Shown piece after piece: positions 33,700 to 42,856 of a DNA stretch of 64,000 nt. The stretch covers positions 240,301 through 304,300 of the forward strand of contig NZ_QLMJ01000010.1 in the NCBI RefSeq assembly GCF_003259845.1, in the 5' to 3' direction. Every line of letters starts with the position of its first letter. The stretch's first letter is position 1. The translations under genes and the position numbers were made by a program. The DNA comes from Actinoplanes lutulentus (GTDB lineage: Bacteria; Actinomycetota; Actinomycetes; Mycobacteriales; Micromonosporaceae). The notes under the pieces are model-generated. The model saw only the letters and a program-made list of their open reading frames with translations. It did not search any database and was not told the DNA's origin.

Positions 33700-34926
33700 T
33701 TACTTCTTGACCGGATTTGCGGCCATGTACTCGGCCATCTTGTCGTCGGCCATCGCCTTGTAGAGCGCGATCGCCTTCTCCCGGTCGGACACCACCACGG
33801 ACTGGCCGCTGATCGTGTCGCTGCCCTTGTTGGGGCTGGTCATGAACGTCAGGTTCTCGCCGCGCAGGCTGCGGAACTGCAGTGCCATGTCCTTCAGCGA
33901 GAACGTCTCGTCGACCGTGACCGCTGCCGAGACCGAGTCCAGGAAGGCGTCCAGCTTGGTCGGGCTGGCCAGGGTGCCGCCGCTCGCGGCCTTGTCCATG
34001 ACGGCCTTCAGGAACTCCTGCTGGTGCTGCATGCGGGCGAAGTCGCCGCGGGCGAACTGCTTGCGCTGACGCACCCAGTCCAGCGCCTGGGCGCCGTCCA
34101 TGTGCATCATGCCCTTGGTGAACTTCCGGTACGGCTTGTGGATCGACGTGATGCTCTGGTCCACCTTGAGGTCGACGCCGCCGATCGCGTCGGTGACCTC
34201 CTTGAAGCCGCCGAAGTCGATCGCCATGACGTGGTCGATGCGCACGTCGGTCATGCACTCGACGGTCCGCACCGCGCGCGGGATGCCGCCGAACGCGAAG
34301 GCCGCGTTGATTTTCGCCCGGCTGCCCGAGGTGCAGGCGTCGTTGTTGCCGGCCGGGATCTGCACCCAGAGGTCACGCGGGATCGAGACGAGCTGAGCGG
34401 ACTTGTGGTCGGCCGGGACGTGCATGACCATCAGCGTGTCGGCGCGCCAGGCGTTCTTGGCGTCCTGCTTCGCGTCCGGGTCCCGGGAGTCGCTGCCGAC
34501 CAGCAGGATGTTGAACGCGCCCTCGACCGTCTTGGCCGGCCGGTCCGCGGTGATCTCGGAGAACGCGTCGGTGCGCTTGAGATTGTTGTCCAGGCCGTTG
34601 AAGTATCCGTACGCCGAGACGCCGGCGATCACGGCCAGGATCAGCAGGACGATGCCCACCACCAGCGCGATCCGTTTCCAGCGCGGACGCGGGCGGCGTC
34701 CCTTGTAGGAGCGCCCGGGACCGCCGGGGCCGCCGGGTCCACCGGGCCCGCCGGGCCCGCCGGGGCCGCCAGGCCCGCTCGGGGACCGGTCGGTCGGCGC
34801 GTAGTCGTCGTAGTTGTCGTAGTCGTCGCGCGGGCCTCCCGTGGGGCGGGCCTGAGCCCGGCCCCCGTAAGCGGGCACGGACGCCCGTCCGGAGGGGTAG
34901 CCGCTAGGGGAGGAGGTGGCTGACAT
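33700..34926 (-). CDS. LCP-family cell-wall glycopolymer ligase with GPG-repeat cytoplasmic tail
   Basis: 408 aa. Residues 1-80 are a Tyr/Asp-rich and then collagen-like GPG-repeat cytoplasmic tail (about eight GPG triplets), followed by a basic stretch, one TM (IALVVGIVLLILAVIAGVSAY) and the LCP domain (LLVGSDSRDPDA, LVSIPRDLWV, DWVRQRKQFARGDFARMQHQQ). Probably the paralogue of the downstream gene. The long disordered tail may be a target for serine/threonine kinases or protein partners (inference). Confidence 0.93.
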   Translation of the reverse strand: MSATSSPSGYPSGRASVPAYGGRAQARPTGGPRDDYDNYDDYAPTDRSPSGPGGPGGPGGPGGPGGPGGPGRSYKGRRPRPRWKRIALVVGIVLLILAVIAGVSAYGYFNGLDNNLKRTDAFSEITADRPAKTVEGAFNILLVGSDSRDPDAKQDAKNAWRADTLMVMHVPADHKSAQLVSIPRDLWVQIPAGNNDACTSGSRAKINAAFAFGGIPRAVRTVECMTDVRIDHVMAIDFGGFKEVTDAIGGVDLKVDQSITSIHKPYRKFTKGMMHMDGAQALDWVRQRKQFARGDFARMQHQQEFLKAVMDKAASGGTLASPTKLDAFLDSVSAAVTVDETFSLKDMALQFRSLRGENLTFMTSPNKGSDTISGQSVVVSDREKAIALYKAMADDKMAEYMAANPVKK

Positions 34927-35013
34927 GGATCCAGATTACGTAGTCAAGGCGAAGGATCTGGACCCGCCGCTCGCTTCGGCACGAAGGTGGGAGATTTTCT
35001 CCGGTTATGAGAT

Positions 35014-35062
35014 TCGACACACGGGCCGGCGTGGCGACTCGCCGGCCCGTGCTAGGTGTCGA
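35014..35062 (-). terminator. Strong hairpin after the symporter gene
   Basis: ACGGGCCGGCG and CGCCGGCCCGT form a perfect 11-bp stem with an 8-base loop (35021-35050). TCGACAC and GTGTCGA outside it give a second paired layer. It directly follows the stop of the minus-strand symporter. Confidence 0.75.
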
Positions 35063-35063
35063 G

Positions 35064-36737
35064 TCAGTGTGCCCCGTGGCCGGTCAGCGACCGGACCTCG
35101 AGTTCCGCGTACTTCTCCGGGTCGGTCTCCTTGGAGATGACCGTGCCGATCCAGCCGAAGAGGAAACCGAGCGGGATCGAGATGATGCCCGGGTTGGACA
35201 GCGGGAAGAAGTGCCAGTCCTGGTCCGGGAACATGGCCGTCGCGGAGCCGGACACGACCGGTGAGAAGAACACGAGGAGCACCGCGGAGCCCAGGCCACC
35301 GTAGATGGACCAGAGAGCGCCGGCGGTGTTGAAGCGGCGCCAGAAGAGGCTGTAGAGGATCGCCGGTAGGTTCGCCGACGCCGCCACCGCGAACGCGAGC
35401 GCCACCAGGAAGGCGACGTTCAGGCTCTGCGCGAAGATCGACAGAGCGATCGCGACCGCGCCGATGCCGAGGGCCGCGATCCGGGCGACGCGCACCTCGT
35501 CACGCTCGGAGGCGTTCCCGCGCTTTATCACGCTGGCGTAGAAGTCGTGCGCGAGGCTCGACGAAGAAGCCAGTGTGAGACCGGCCACTACGGCCAGGAT
35601 CGTGGCGAACGCGACGGCCGCGATGATCGCCAGCATGATCGCGCCGCCGGTCTCGCCGCCGAAATAGTCGATGCCGAGCGCCTGAGCGAGCTGCGGCGCC
35701 GCGGTGTTGCCCGCCTTGTCCTGCGCGGTGATGTTCGCGCCACCCACCAGAGCCGCCGCGCCGAAGCCGAGGGCCAGGGTGAACAGGTAGAAGGTGCCGA
35801 TGATGCCGATCGCCCAGAGCACGCTCTTACGCGCGATCCGGCTTGTCGGAACCGTGTAGAAGCGGGTCAGGATGTGCGGCAGGCCTGCCGTGCCGAGCAC
35901 CAGAGCGAGACCCAGCGAGAGCAGGTCCATCTTGCTGTAGAACGTCTTGGCCGCGTCGCCGGCGGTCTCCACGCCGTATCTCAAGCCGGGTTCCAGGAAG
36001 GCCGATCCCTTGCCGGATTGTTCCGCGGCGTCGCCGAGCAGCGCGGACAGGTTGAACTTGTAGTGCGCCAGCACCAGCAGCACCATGATGAAGGCACCGC
36101 CCATGAGCATGAACGCCTTGACGATCTGGACGTAGGTGGTGCCCTTCATCCCGCCGACCGTCACGTAGATGATCATCAACGTGCCGACCAGGATGATCGT
36201 CGCGACCTTGGCGGTGGCCGCGTCCATCCCGAGGAACTCGGTGCCCGGCTTGAGCCCGAGCAGCAGCGATACGAGCGCGCCGGCGCCGACCATCTGGGCG
36301 ATCAGGTAGAAGATCGACACGACGATGGTGGAGACGCTGGCCGCGGTGCGTACCGGCCGCTGGCGCATCCGGAACGCCAGGACGTCGGCCATCGTGTACC
36401 TGCCGGAGTTGCGCAGGAACTCGGCGACCAGCAGGAGCGCGACGAGCCAGGCGACCAGGAAGCCGATCGAGTAGAGGAAGCCGTCGTACCCGTAGAGGGC
36501 GATCAGGCCGGCGATGCCGAGGAACGACGCGGCCGACATGTAGTCGCCGCCGATCGCCATGCCGTTCTGGAAGCCGGAGAACTGCCGGCCGCCGGCGTAG
36601 AAGTCGGTGGCGGTCTTCGTCTGCCGGCTGGCCCAGATGGTGATGCCGAGCGTGATCGCGACGAAGACCAGGAAGAGCGTGATGGTCAGCGTGCGTGAGG
36701 TGCTGGTGCTCGCCTCCGCTGCGAAGAGGAATTCCAT
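35064..36737 (-). CDS. actP: Cation/acetate symporter, SSF family (ActP-like)
   Basis: 557 aa, about 13 membrane spans. DFYAGGRQFSGFQNGMAIGG, DYMSAASFLGIAGLIALYGYDG and GLPHILTRFYTVP are typical of the ActP branch that takes up acetate or other short monocarboxylates with Na+ or H+. Its ATG overlaps the stop of the DUF485 gene by one base, the standard yjcH-actP arrangement. Confidence 0.93.
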   Translation of the reverse strand: MEFLFAAEASTSTSRTLTITLFLVFVAITLGITIWASRQTKTATDFYAGGRQFSGFQNGMAIGGDYMSAASFLGIAGLIALYGYDGFLYSIGFLVAWLVALLLVAEFLRNSGRYTMADVLAFRMRQRPVRTAASVSTIVVSIFYLIAQMVGAGALVSLLLGLKPGTEFLGMDAATAKVATIILVGTLMIIYVTVGGMKGTTYVQIVKAFMLMGGAFIMVLLVLAHYKFNLSALLGDAAEQSGKGSAFLEPGLRYGVETAGDAAKTFYSKMDLLSLGLALVLGTAGLPHILTRFYTVPTSRIARKSVLWAIGIIGTFYLFTLALGFGAAALVGGANITAQDKAGNTAAPQLAQALGIDYFGGETGGAIMLAIIAAVAFATILAVVAGLTLASSSSLAHDFYASVIKRGNASERDEVRVARIAALGIGAVAIALSIFAQSLNVAFLVALAFAVAASANLPAILYSLFWRRFNTAGALWSIYGGLGSAVLLVFFSPVVSGSATAMFPDQDWHFFPLSNPGIISIPLGFLFGWIGTVISKETDPEKYAELEVRSLTGHGAH

Positions 36738-37090
36738 CAGCTGGCGCTCCCCTCAGGCGTGGTGGCGGCGGCCTCGGGGTTGTTCTCCAGCTCGTTGTAG
36801 ACGGCGTCGGCGCGCGGGTCCAGCTCCTTCGCCGCGTACCGGGCGTAGAACCAGGCGATCCCGAACGTCGACACGAACTGGAGGATGCCGAACACCAGGG
36901 CGATGTTGATGTTGCCGATCAGCTTGATGCTCATGAAGTCCCGCGCGTACGCGGAGAGCAGTACATAGAGGGCGTACCAGACGATGAACGCGATCGTCGT
37001 CGGGAAGATGAAGCTGCGCAGCTTGTGGCGGAGCTGAGCGAACTCCTCGGAGCGCTGGACTTCGAGGTATCTATCCGCTGAAGCAGGCAC
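36737..37090 (-). CDS. DUF485 membrane protein, partner of the acetate symporter
   Basis: 117 aa from GTG. Two membrane spans (FPTTIAFIVWYALYVLLSAYA and NINIALVFGILQFVSTFGIAW), charged ends, matching YjcH/DUF485. Found ahead of actP in many bacteria and translationally coupled to it here. The N-terminal motif SEEFAQLRHKLRSF is the family hallmark. Confidence 0.92.
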   Translation of the reverse strand: MPASADRYLEVQRSEEFAQLRHKLRSFIFPTTIAFIVWYALYVLLSAYARDFMSIKLIGNINIALVFGILQFVSTFGIAWFYARYAAKELDPRADAVYNELENNPEAAATTPEGSAS

Positions 37091-37171
37091 GGGGATTCAC
37101 CACCTTCGGGCTCGGTCTTGTCCCGGCACCGTACGAAGGTGTGTGCCAGGTCACCGCCCGCCGGTCGTCGT

Positions 37172-37210
37172 CTGCGCCCAGTGGTGGTCTGATTGCGCCC
37201 AGTGGTAGTC
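37172..37210. repeat. 21-bp direct repeat between divergent-facing genes
   Basis: TGCGCCCAGTGGTGGTCTGA at 37172 and TTGCGCCCAGTGGTAGTCAG at 37192 repeat with a 21-bp period. They sit upstream of the DUF485 gene and just beyond the flavin reductase stop; the second copy overlaps that stop. Possibly an operator. Confidence 0.5.
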
Positions 37211-37733
37211 AGGCGAGGCCGGTGTACCGCCCCCGATAGTGGACCAGCGGGGTCGCGAGGTCAGAAACGTTTATCGATTCGATCACGCCTTCGACCAGCA
37301 GCGCCCACCCGCATTCGCGGTTGCTCTCCAGCCGGCAACCGGCCCAGGTGGCGGCGCCGGCCGGCACCGGGCCGTACGGGGTGTCCTGCCAGTCGCCGGT
37401 GGCGAAGAGCCCGCCCGGCGACGGCATCAGGCCGGCGAACCGGTCGGCCAGCTGCCGGTCGGCGGATGTCAGGGTGACGACCGCGAAGCGCCCGGACTGC
37501 TCGGCCGCGTCCCAGAAGTCGCTCTCCTCGTCGATCAGGCCGAGGATCCGGCCCGGATTGCCGTCGGCGACCACGGTGGACGAGACGGTGAGGCCGCCCG
37601 GACCGGGTGTGGTCCAGACCGTGACGGGCGCGGCGAACCGGCCCCGGAGGCGGCGCACGGCGGATTTTTCCGAGTCCGGCACGGCGAACGGATCGGATGA
37701 GTGAATTCGGCCGCCCGGTTCGTCGGTGTTCAT
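37209..37733 (-). CDS. Flavin reductase-like FMN-binding protein
   Basis: 174 aa. RLRGRFAAPVTVWTTPGPGGLTVSSTVVADGNPGRILGLID is the flavin-binding beginning of the FMN reductase-like split barrel; WAGCRLESNRECGWALLVEGVI continues it. It could supply reduced flavin to a monooxygenase or be a haem/flavin-binding oxidoreductase. No monooxygenase gene is nearby. Confidence 0.88.
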   Translation of the reverse strand: MNTDEPGGRIHSSDPFAVPDSEKSAVRRLRGRFAAPVTVWTTPGPGGLTVSSTVVADGNPGRILGLIDEESDFWDAAEQSGRFAVVTLTSADRQLADRFAGLMPSPGGLFATGDWQDTPYGPVPAGAATWAGCRLESNRECGWALLVEGVIESINVSDLATPLVHYRGRYTGLA

Positions 37734-37831
37734 CCGATCATTCTCCCTATTACAGATTGTGCATGCCGCTATCCCATTTAATTGATCAGGAACTATTTTG
37801 TAGTCGGCTGGTCCACGGAGGGAGACGTCGA

Positions 37832-38071
37832 GTGGTGCTGCGACCGGGCGACATCGTCATGGTCGGTGCCGATGCAAGCGTCCAGTTCTCGGGCGATCGG
37901 GCGCTGACATTCCGGATCATCAGGGTTGACCCGCGGGTCACCTACGACGGCTGGATCTGGCTGGAAGGCTACGTCCTCGGTCCAGCCGGCAACGCGCTGC
38001 AGCGGCGGCGGATCTTCGTACGCCAGGACGGCCTGGTCGGCCCCGAGTCGCGTACGGCGGGCCGGCCCTGA
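37832..38071 (+). CDS. Small beta-rich protein, first of a tandem paralogous pair
   Basis: 79 aa, from GTG 37832 or 37835, with GGAGG about 12 bp upstream. RPGDIVMVGADASVQFSGDR then LTFRIIRVDPRVTYDGWIWL and GYVLGPAGNALQRRRIFVRQDGL. The next gene repeats this protein at roughly 55-60 percent identity. A single compact beta-sheet domain is likely. No known family recognised; a role cannot be given. Confidence 0.78.
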   Translation: MVLRPGDIVMVGADASVQFSGDRALTFRIIRVDPRVTYDGWIWLEGYVLGPAGNALQRRRIFVRQDGLVGPESRTAGRP

Positions 38072-38162
38072 CTGCACTCGAAAGTGGACGGTCGCCTACC
38101 TGTCATCCGATCACCCGATTTGTGTAGTGTCGATCGCGGTGATGACGGGAGGCGGCCCGCCT

Positions 38163-38390
38163 ATGAGTGAAGCGTTGCCCCAGGCAGGGGACGTGCTTTA
38201 CGTGGGTGGTGCGGCCAGTGTCCAGTTCGCGGGAGCCCGGTCCCTGACATTTCGGGTGATCCGGGTCGATCCGCGGATCACTTACGACGGCTGGCTCTGG
38301 ATCGACGGTTACGTGCTGGGCCCGTCCGGCGACGCCACCGAGCGACGGGTCATTTTCGTGAAGCGGGATGGGCTGCGCAAGATGCGCTAA
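38163..38390 (+). CDS. Small beta-rich protein, second of a tandem paralogous pair
   Basis: 75 aa. QAGDVLYVGGAASVQFAGAR, RVIRVDPRITYDGWLWIDGY and ERRVIFVKRDGL match the upstream gene residue by residue. GGGAGG at 38147 supports ATG 38163. A 91-bp gap separates the pair. Its TAA overlaps the convergent ABC-permease stop by four bases. Confidence 0.78.
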   Translation: MSEALPQAGDVLYVGGAASVQFAGARSLTFRVIRVDPRITYDGWLWIDGYVLGPSGDATERRVIFVKRDGLRKMR

Positions 38391-39979
38391 CGCGTCGTCA
38401 CCGCGGCCAGGACCTCCGGCATCCGCCTGTCCAGCATGGACCCGGCCAGGTTCGCGCCGATCAGGTACGCGCCCAGGCCGTACCCCGCACCGAGCGGCAG
38501 ACCCACCCACGTCCAGACCGGGCCGAGCAGGTAAGCGGCGACCAGAACCGGGATGGCGCCGATCAGCGCGCCCACCATCGCGCCCAGGCTGGGCAGCGCC
38601 TTGCTGATGCCGCCGCCGGAGGAGAGCGCGAACGGCGTCGTCGGATCCGGCAGGGCGTACGCGAACACCACCGAGATCGGCAGCACCAGCGCGAGACCGA
38701 ATCCGTACACCGCCAGGAGCATGCCGACCTGCGCCGGGACGCCGCCCGGCCCGCCCGCCGCGAACCCGGTGACGGCCGCGACGAGCAGCAGCATCGGCAC
38801 GGTGAAGAGGGCGTGCGCGGCGGCTCGGGAGTGCACCTCCAGCCGGCCCGGAACTCCGGTTGCCAGGTTGGTGGCGTTCGCGCTTCCTTCGTACCCGAAC
38901 TGGTTGGCCAAACCGATGGGCGCGATCGCGCCCACCAGAACCGCGAGTCCCCCGGCGCCCGCGCCGCCCGTGCCGAAGACGGTGGAGAGCGGCAGGAAGA
39001 CGCCGGCGACCGCGAGGGTGATCAGCGCGGCCCGCCGCCGGGTCTCGCGCCACCAGTACCGGGTCTCCCGGGCCATCAGCGCGCCGAACCGCGACCGCGG
39101 CGCCCATCGGGGAAGCAGCCGCGCGACCGGATCACGATTGTCGTTCTTCCTGGTGGCGCGGCCGACGGCTCGGCTGCCGGCGGTGCCGGACATCGCGGCC
39201 TCGATCGTGCGGCTCCACCACCAGAGCATGGCGGCGATCACCACGAGGACGATCAAAAGCTTCAGGGGTACGGCCCAAACCCGTCCCGCCGCGACATCGA
39301 GACCCATCGTGTAGGGAGCGGCCAGCGGGGTCCAGCCGACGATCGTGGCGATCGAGGCGGCGCTGTCCCAGTCCGCCCGGTTCACCAGGCCGAGCAGCAG
39401 CAGCTGGGCCGGGCCGATCGACGCGGCCACCACGGCCAGCATGATGGTCGCCAGATCACGGGCCCGGCGCGATCGCAGCGCACCGGCGAACGCGCTGGTC
39501 AGGGCCCGGCTGATCACCACGCACAGGACCAGGCCGGAAATGATGCCGAGTACCTGGGCGAACGCTGCGCCCGGTCCGCCGAGCCGGGCCGCGGAGTCGA
39601 CAGTTCCGGCGGTGGCCGCGAGGGTGGACAGCGCCGGGATGCCGGCCAGCGCGGCGGCGGCGAGCCCGGTGATCAGCGTGCGGCGGGGCAGCGGCAGAAG
39701 TGCGAACTGCGCCGGGTCGAGCGAGTCGTCGACACCGAAGAAGAGCAGTGGCAGGAAGAACCAGCCGAGTACGAGCAGCGCGCCACCGAACGGGAAGAGC
39801 AGGCCGGCGGCGCGCGGATTGTCGAGCAGGCCGGGAACGGCGAAGACCGAGTAACCGACGACCGCGGCGAACCCGGCGGCGACCGCGCCGAGGACGAAGA
39901 CCACGATCCGGGCGGTACGGCCGCGCAGGCCGTTGCCGGTGATCCGGAGTTTCAAGCGGACGAACGACCAGGCGGTCAC
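38387..39979 (-). CDS. ABC transporter permease, 12-TM type
   Basis: 530 aa, almost entirely hydrophobic with about a dozen spans and a charged central loop (GRATRKNDNRDPVARLLPRW). GTG 39979 overlaps the ATPase stop as GTGA; GTG 39985 is an alternative. Together with the ATPase it forms an ABC-2-like exporter. No substrate can be assigned; resistance or lipid/peptide export is typical of the class. Confidence 0.9.
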   Translation of the reverse strand: MTAWSFVRLKLRITGNGLRGRTARIVVFVLGAVAAGFAAVVGYSVFAVPGLLDNPRAAGLLFPFGGALLVLGWFFLPLLFFGVDDSLDPAQFALLPLPRRTLITGLAAAALAGIPALSTLAATAGTVDSAARLGGPGAAFAQVLGIISGLVLCVVISRALTSAFAGALRSRRARDLATIMLAVVAASIGPAQLLLLGLVNRADWDSAASIATIVGWTPLAAPYTMGLDVAAGRVWAVPLKLLIVLVVIAAMLWWWSRTIEAAMSGTAGSRAVGRATRKNDNRDPVARLLPRWAPRSRFGALMARETRYWWRETRRRAALITLAVAGVFLPLSTVFGTGGAGAGGLAVLVGAIAPIGLANQFGYEGSANATNLATGVPGRLEVHSRAAAHALFTVPMLLLVAAVTGFAAGGPGGVPAQVGMLLAVYGFGLALVLPISVVFAYALPDPTTPFALSSGGGISKALPSLGAMVGALIGAIPVLVAAYLLGPVWTWVGLPLGAGYGLGAYLIGANLAGSMLDRRMPEVLAAVTTR

Positions 39980-40761
39980 AGCCACGCCAGCTCCGAGCCG
40001 GTCGCCACCCGGCCGCCGACGACCTGCACGAACACGTCCTGCAGCGGGCGGTCGGCCTGGACCGCGGCGAGCGTGCCGTGCAGGCGTAGCACCCCGTCGG
40101 AGAGGATCGCGACGTGTGAGCAGAGGCGTTCCACCACCTCCAGGACGTGGCTGGAGAAGACCACGGTGCCGCCGCCGGTCACGTACCGCTGGAGGATGTC
40201 GCGGATCAGCGCGGCCGAGACCGGGTCGACCGCCTCGAACGGCTCGTCCAGCACGAGCAGCCGGGGCGCGTGCAGCAGCGCGCAGGCCAGGCCGATCTTC
40301 TTCTTCATCCCGGCCGAGTAGTCGACCACCAGGGTGCGGTTGTCGACGCCGAGTTCGAGGACGTCGAGCAGGTCCCGGGCGCGCTGGTCGACCACGTCGG
40401 CGGGCATGCCGCGGAGCAGTCCGTGGTACGCCAGCAGCTCCGGGCCGCTCAGCCTGTCGAACATCCGGACGCCGTCGGGAAGCACGCCGACCAGGGCTTT
40501 CGCCTCTGCTGGCGAGGCCCATACGTCGTACCCAAGAAGGAAAGCCTGACCAGCGTCGGGCCGCAAGAGGCCGACGGCCATGGAGAGGGTCGTGGTTTTT
40601 CCGGCCCCGTTGGGGCCGAGCAGGCCGTAGAACGAGCCGGCGGGGACCTCCAGGCTGACACCGGAGACGGCGAGCCGGGTGTCGAAATTCTTCACCAGGC
40701 CCCGCAGCGACATCGCGGCACTGGGCTGTTCGCTCGGAGGGCGCTGTGCCGGGATGGTCAT
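39976..40761 (-). CDS. ABC transporter ATP-binding protein
   Basis: 261 aa. Walker A GPNGAGKTTTL, signature YSAGMKKKIGLA (a divergent LSGG-equivalent), Walker B LLVLDEPFEAVDP and the H-loop SSHVLE. Coupled to the permease gene by a 4-base overlap. The divergent signature is typical of the bacitracin/natA-like ABC-2 exporters. Confidence 0.94.
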   Translation of the reverse strand: MTIPAQRPPSEQPSAAMSLRGLVKNFDTRLAVSGVSLEVPAGSFYGLLGPNGAGKTTTLSMAVGLLRPDAGQAFLLGYDVWASPAEAKALVGVLPDGVRMFDRLSGPELLAYHGLLRGMPADVVDQRARDLLDVLELGVDNRTLVVDYSAGMKKKIGLACALLHAPRLLVLDEPFEAVDPVSAALIRDILQRYVTGGGTVVFSSHVLEVVERLCSHVAILSDGVLRLHGTLAAVQADRPLQDVFVQVVGGRVATGSELAWL

Positions 40762-40801
40762 AAGACGAACGTATCGGTCCGAAGCGCCTCGGCGGAACCG
40801 G

Positions 40802-42427
40802 TCACACCCTCAGTGACTCCGGTGCGTGCAGCCGGAGCATGGTCGCCCCAACGTCGGCCGGAACCCGCCGGCTGGTCAGTAAAGAGCCGCCGACCATCAC
40901 GAGGAAAGCCAGCGGAACGGTCCATGCGGCGGGCTGTTCCACGAACGTGGCGACCCATCCGGAGAGAGGCGGGCCGAGAACGGTGATCACCACGGCGGCC
41001 ACCGACGCGCCGCCGCCGGCGATGATCCCGGCGATGGCGCCGGCATCGGTCAGGCCGCGCCACCAGATGCCGAGCACCAGCAACGGGCAGAAACTGGACG
41101 CCGCGACCGCGAAGGCGAGACCCACTACCTTCGACACGTCCATGTCGGACACATAGAGCGCGAACCCGGTCGGCACCATCGCGGCAAGCACGGTGGCCAG
41201 CCTGAACTCGCGGATCGAGCCGCTGCGGCCGGACCGCAGGATGTCCGTGAAGATCACCCCGGCGATGCTGGTGAGCAGGCCGGACGAGGTGGAGAGGAAC
41301 GCGGCGAGCGCGCCCGCGGCAACCAGCGCGCCGAGCAGCCGGCCCAGGTGACCGCCGCCGAGCGCGGCCTCGGGCAGCAGCAGCACCACAGCGTCGGTGT
41401 GACCGGTCATCAGCAGTTGCGGTGTGTAGATCCGGCCGAGCACGCCGTACAGGGTGGGCAGCAGGTAGAAGAGCCCGACCATGGCCAGCACGACGAGGGT
41501 GGTGCGCCGGGCCGAGGCGCCGTCCGGGTTCGTATAGAAGCGGACCAGCACGTGCGGCAGACCCATCGTGCCCAGGAACGTCGCGAGGATCAGCGAATAT
41601 GTCGCGAAGAGCTCCTGGTCACCGCTGGGCAGCAGCCAGTCCGCGCCGAAGCCGGCGTCGACCGTGCTGATCCGCGGCACCGGATCGCCGGCCGCGAACT
41701 CCAGGCTCTCGCCGGCCTTGACCGGCTGGTTCCCATTGATGATCGCGTCCTGCTCGATCACCACGGTGGTGGCGGCCGGGAAGACCGCGCCTTGCGGCGG
41801 CGTCGCTGCCGGGCGGCCATCGGACTGCCACTGCAAGATCAAGAAAATCATGGGTACGGCCAGCGCGGTCAGCTTCAGCCAGTACTGGAACGCCTGCACG
41901 AAGGTGATCGCCCGCATCCCGCCGAAAGCCACGTTCGCGGTGACCACGACGCCGACCAGCAGGGCGCCCCAGACGTACGACCCGCCGGTGATCGTGGCGA
42001 ACGTCAGCCCGGCGCCCTGCAGCTGCGGCAGCAGGTAGAGACAACCGATGAAGAGCACGAACCCGGTCGCCAGCCGGCGCAATGTGCGCGATCGCAGCCG
42101 GACCTCACAGAAGTCCGGCAGGGTGAACGCGCCGGACCGGCGCAGCGGCGCCGCCACGAACAGCAGCAGCGCGAGGTACCCGGCGGCGAATCCCACCGGG
42201 TACCAGAGCATGTCCACGCCGTAGCAGAGGATCAGTCCCGCGACGCCGAGGAACGACGCGGCCGACAGGTACTCCCCGCTGATCGCCGCCGCGTTCCACG
42301 TCGGGCTCACCGACCGGGAAGCCACCAGGAAATCCGAGGTGGTACGCGCGAACCGCAGGCCGTACGCCCCGATCGCCACGGTCAGCAGCACCACCACGAT
42401 CAGGCCGGGACCGAGGTACGGATTCAC
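40802..42427 (-). CDS. Sodium/solute symporter (SSF), second ActP-like transporter
   Basis: 541 aa, about 13 TMs. DFLVASRSVSPTWNAAAISG, EYLSAASFLGVAGLILCYGVD and GLPHVLVRFYTNPDG show SSF character like the 36-kb gene, but with a 40-residue periplasmic insertion (SDGRPAATPPQGAVFPAATT and following). GTG 42427 overlaps the upstream stop as GTGA, so it is translated together with the small membrane protein ahead of it. Confidence 0.92.
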   Translation of the reverse strand: MNPYLGPGLIVVVLLTVAIGAYGLRFARTTSDFLVASRSVSPTWNAAAISGEYLSAASFLGVAGLILCYGVDMLWYPVGFAAGYLALLLFVAAPLRRSGAFTLPDFCEVRLRSRTLRRLATGFVLFIGCLYLLPQLQGAGLTFATITGGSYVWGALLVGVVVTANVAFGGMRAITFVQAFQYWLKLTALAVPMIFLILQWQSDGRPAATPPQGAVFPAATTVVIEQDAIINGNQPVKAGESLEFAAGDPVPRISTVDAGFGADWLLPSGDQELFATYSLILATFLGTMGLPHVLVRFYTNPDGASARRTTLVVLAMVGLFYLLPTLYGVLGRIYTPQLLMTGHTDAVVLLLPEAALGGGHLGRLLGALVAAGALAAFLSTSSGLLTSIAGVIFTDILRSGRSGSIREFRLATVLAAMVPTGFALYVSDMDVSKVVGLAFAVAASSFCPLLVLGIWWRGLTDAGAIAGIIAGGGASVAAVVITVLGPPLSGWVATFVEQPAAWTVPLAFLVMVGGSLLTSRRVPADVGATMLRLHAPESLRV

Positions 42428-42825
42428 CGCTCCGGCCTCCGGATCAGCGCGGCGAAGTCCTGCTCGTTGCGTTCGGCCCAGCGCACGTACGCCGCGCCGA
42501 CGCCGACCAGGAACGGGAACGACAGCAGGCCGAGCAGCAGCCACGGCAGCGGCACCCCGGCGACCCGGAACGAGCCGGCCGCCGGTGCCGCGACGAACAG
42601 CAGCGGCAGGGTTCCGAGGCCGGCCACGACCACCAGTGAGAGCCGCAGCGCGAGGGCCAGCTGGGCCCGCACCAGGCCTTTCACCAGCGCCTCACCGACC
42701 GGGGTCTGCTCGGCGAGATCGATGCCGGTCCGGTCGGTGGCGCTACGCCGGGCCGCCGCCTCGGCCAGCACGACCCGGGTCCTGCTGGTGGGGTCCGGCG
42801 CGGACGTGGGCTGATCGGCGGCCAT
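42424..42825 (-). CDS. Small two-span membrane protein, symporter partner
   Basis: 133 aa. Two TMs (LALRLSLVVVAGLGTLPLLFVA and WLLLGLLSFPFLVGVGAAYVRW) and an N-terminal cytoplasmic ~65 residues. It occupies the position and has the topology of DUF485 partners of ActP but differs in sequence. ATG 42825. The GTGA overlap with the symporter argues for a two-subunit transporter. Confidence 0.85.
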   Translation of the reverse strand: MAADQPTSAPDPTSRTRVVLAEAAARRSATDRTGIDLAEQTPVGEALVKGLVRAQLALALRLSLVVVAGLGTLPLLFVAAPAAGSFRVAGVPLPWLLLGLLSFPFLVGVGAAYVRWAERNEQDFAALIRRPER

Positions 42826-42856
42826 GTCCGCGAGTCTGTCCGGCCCGGCCGAAATG

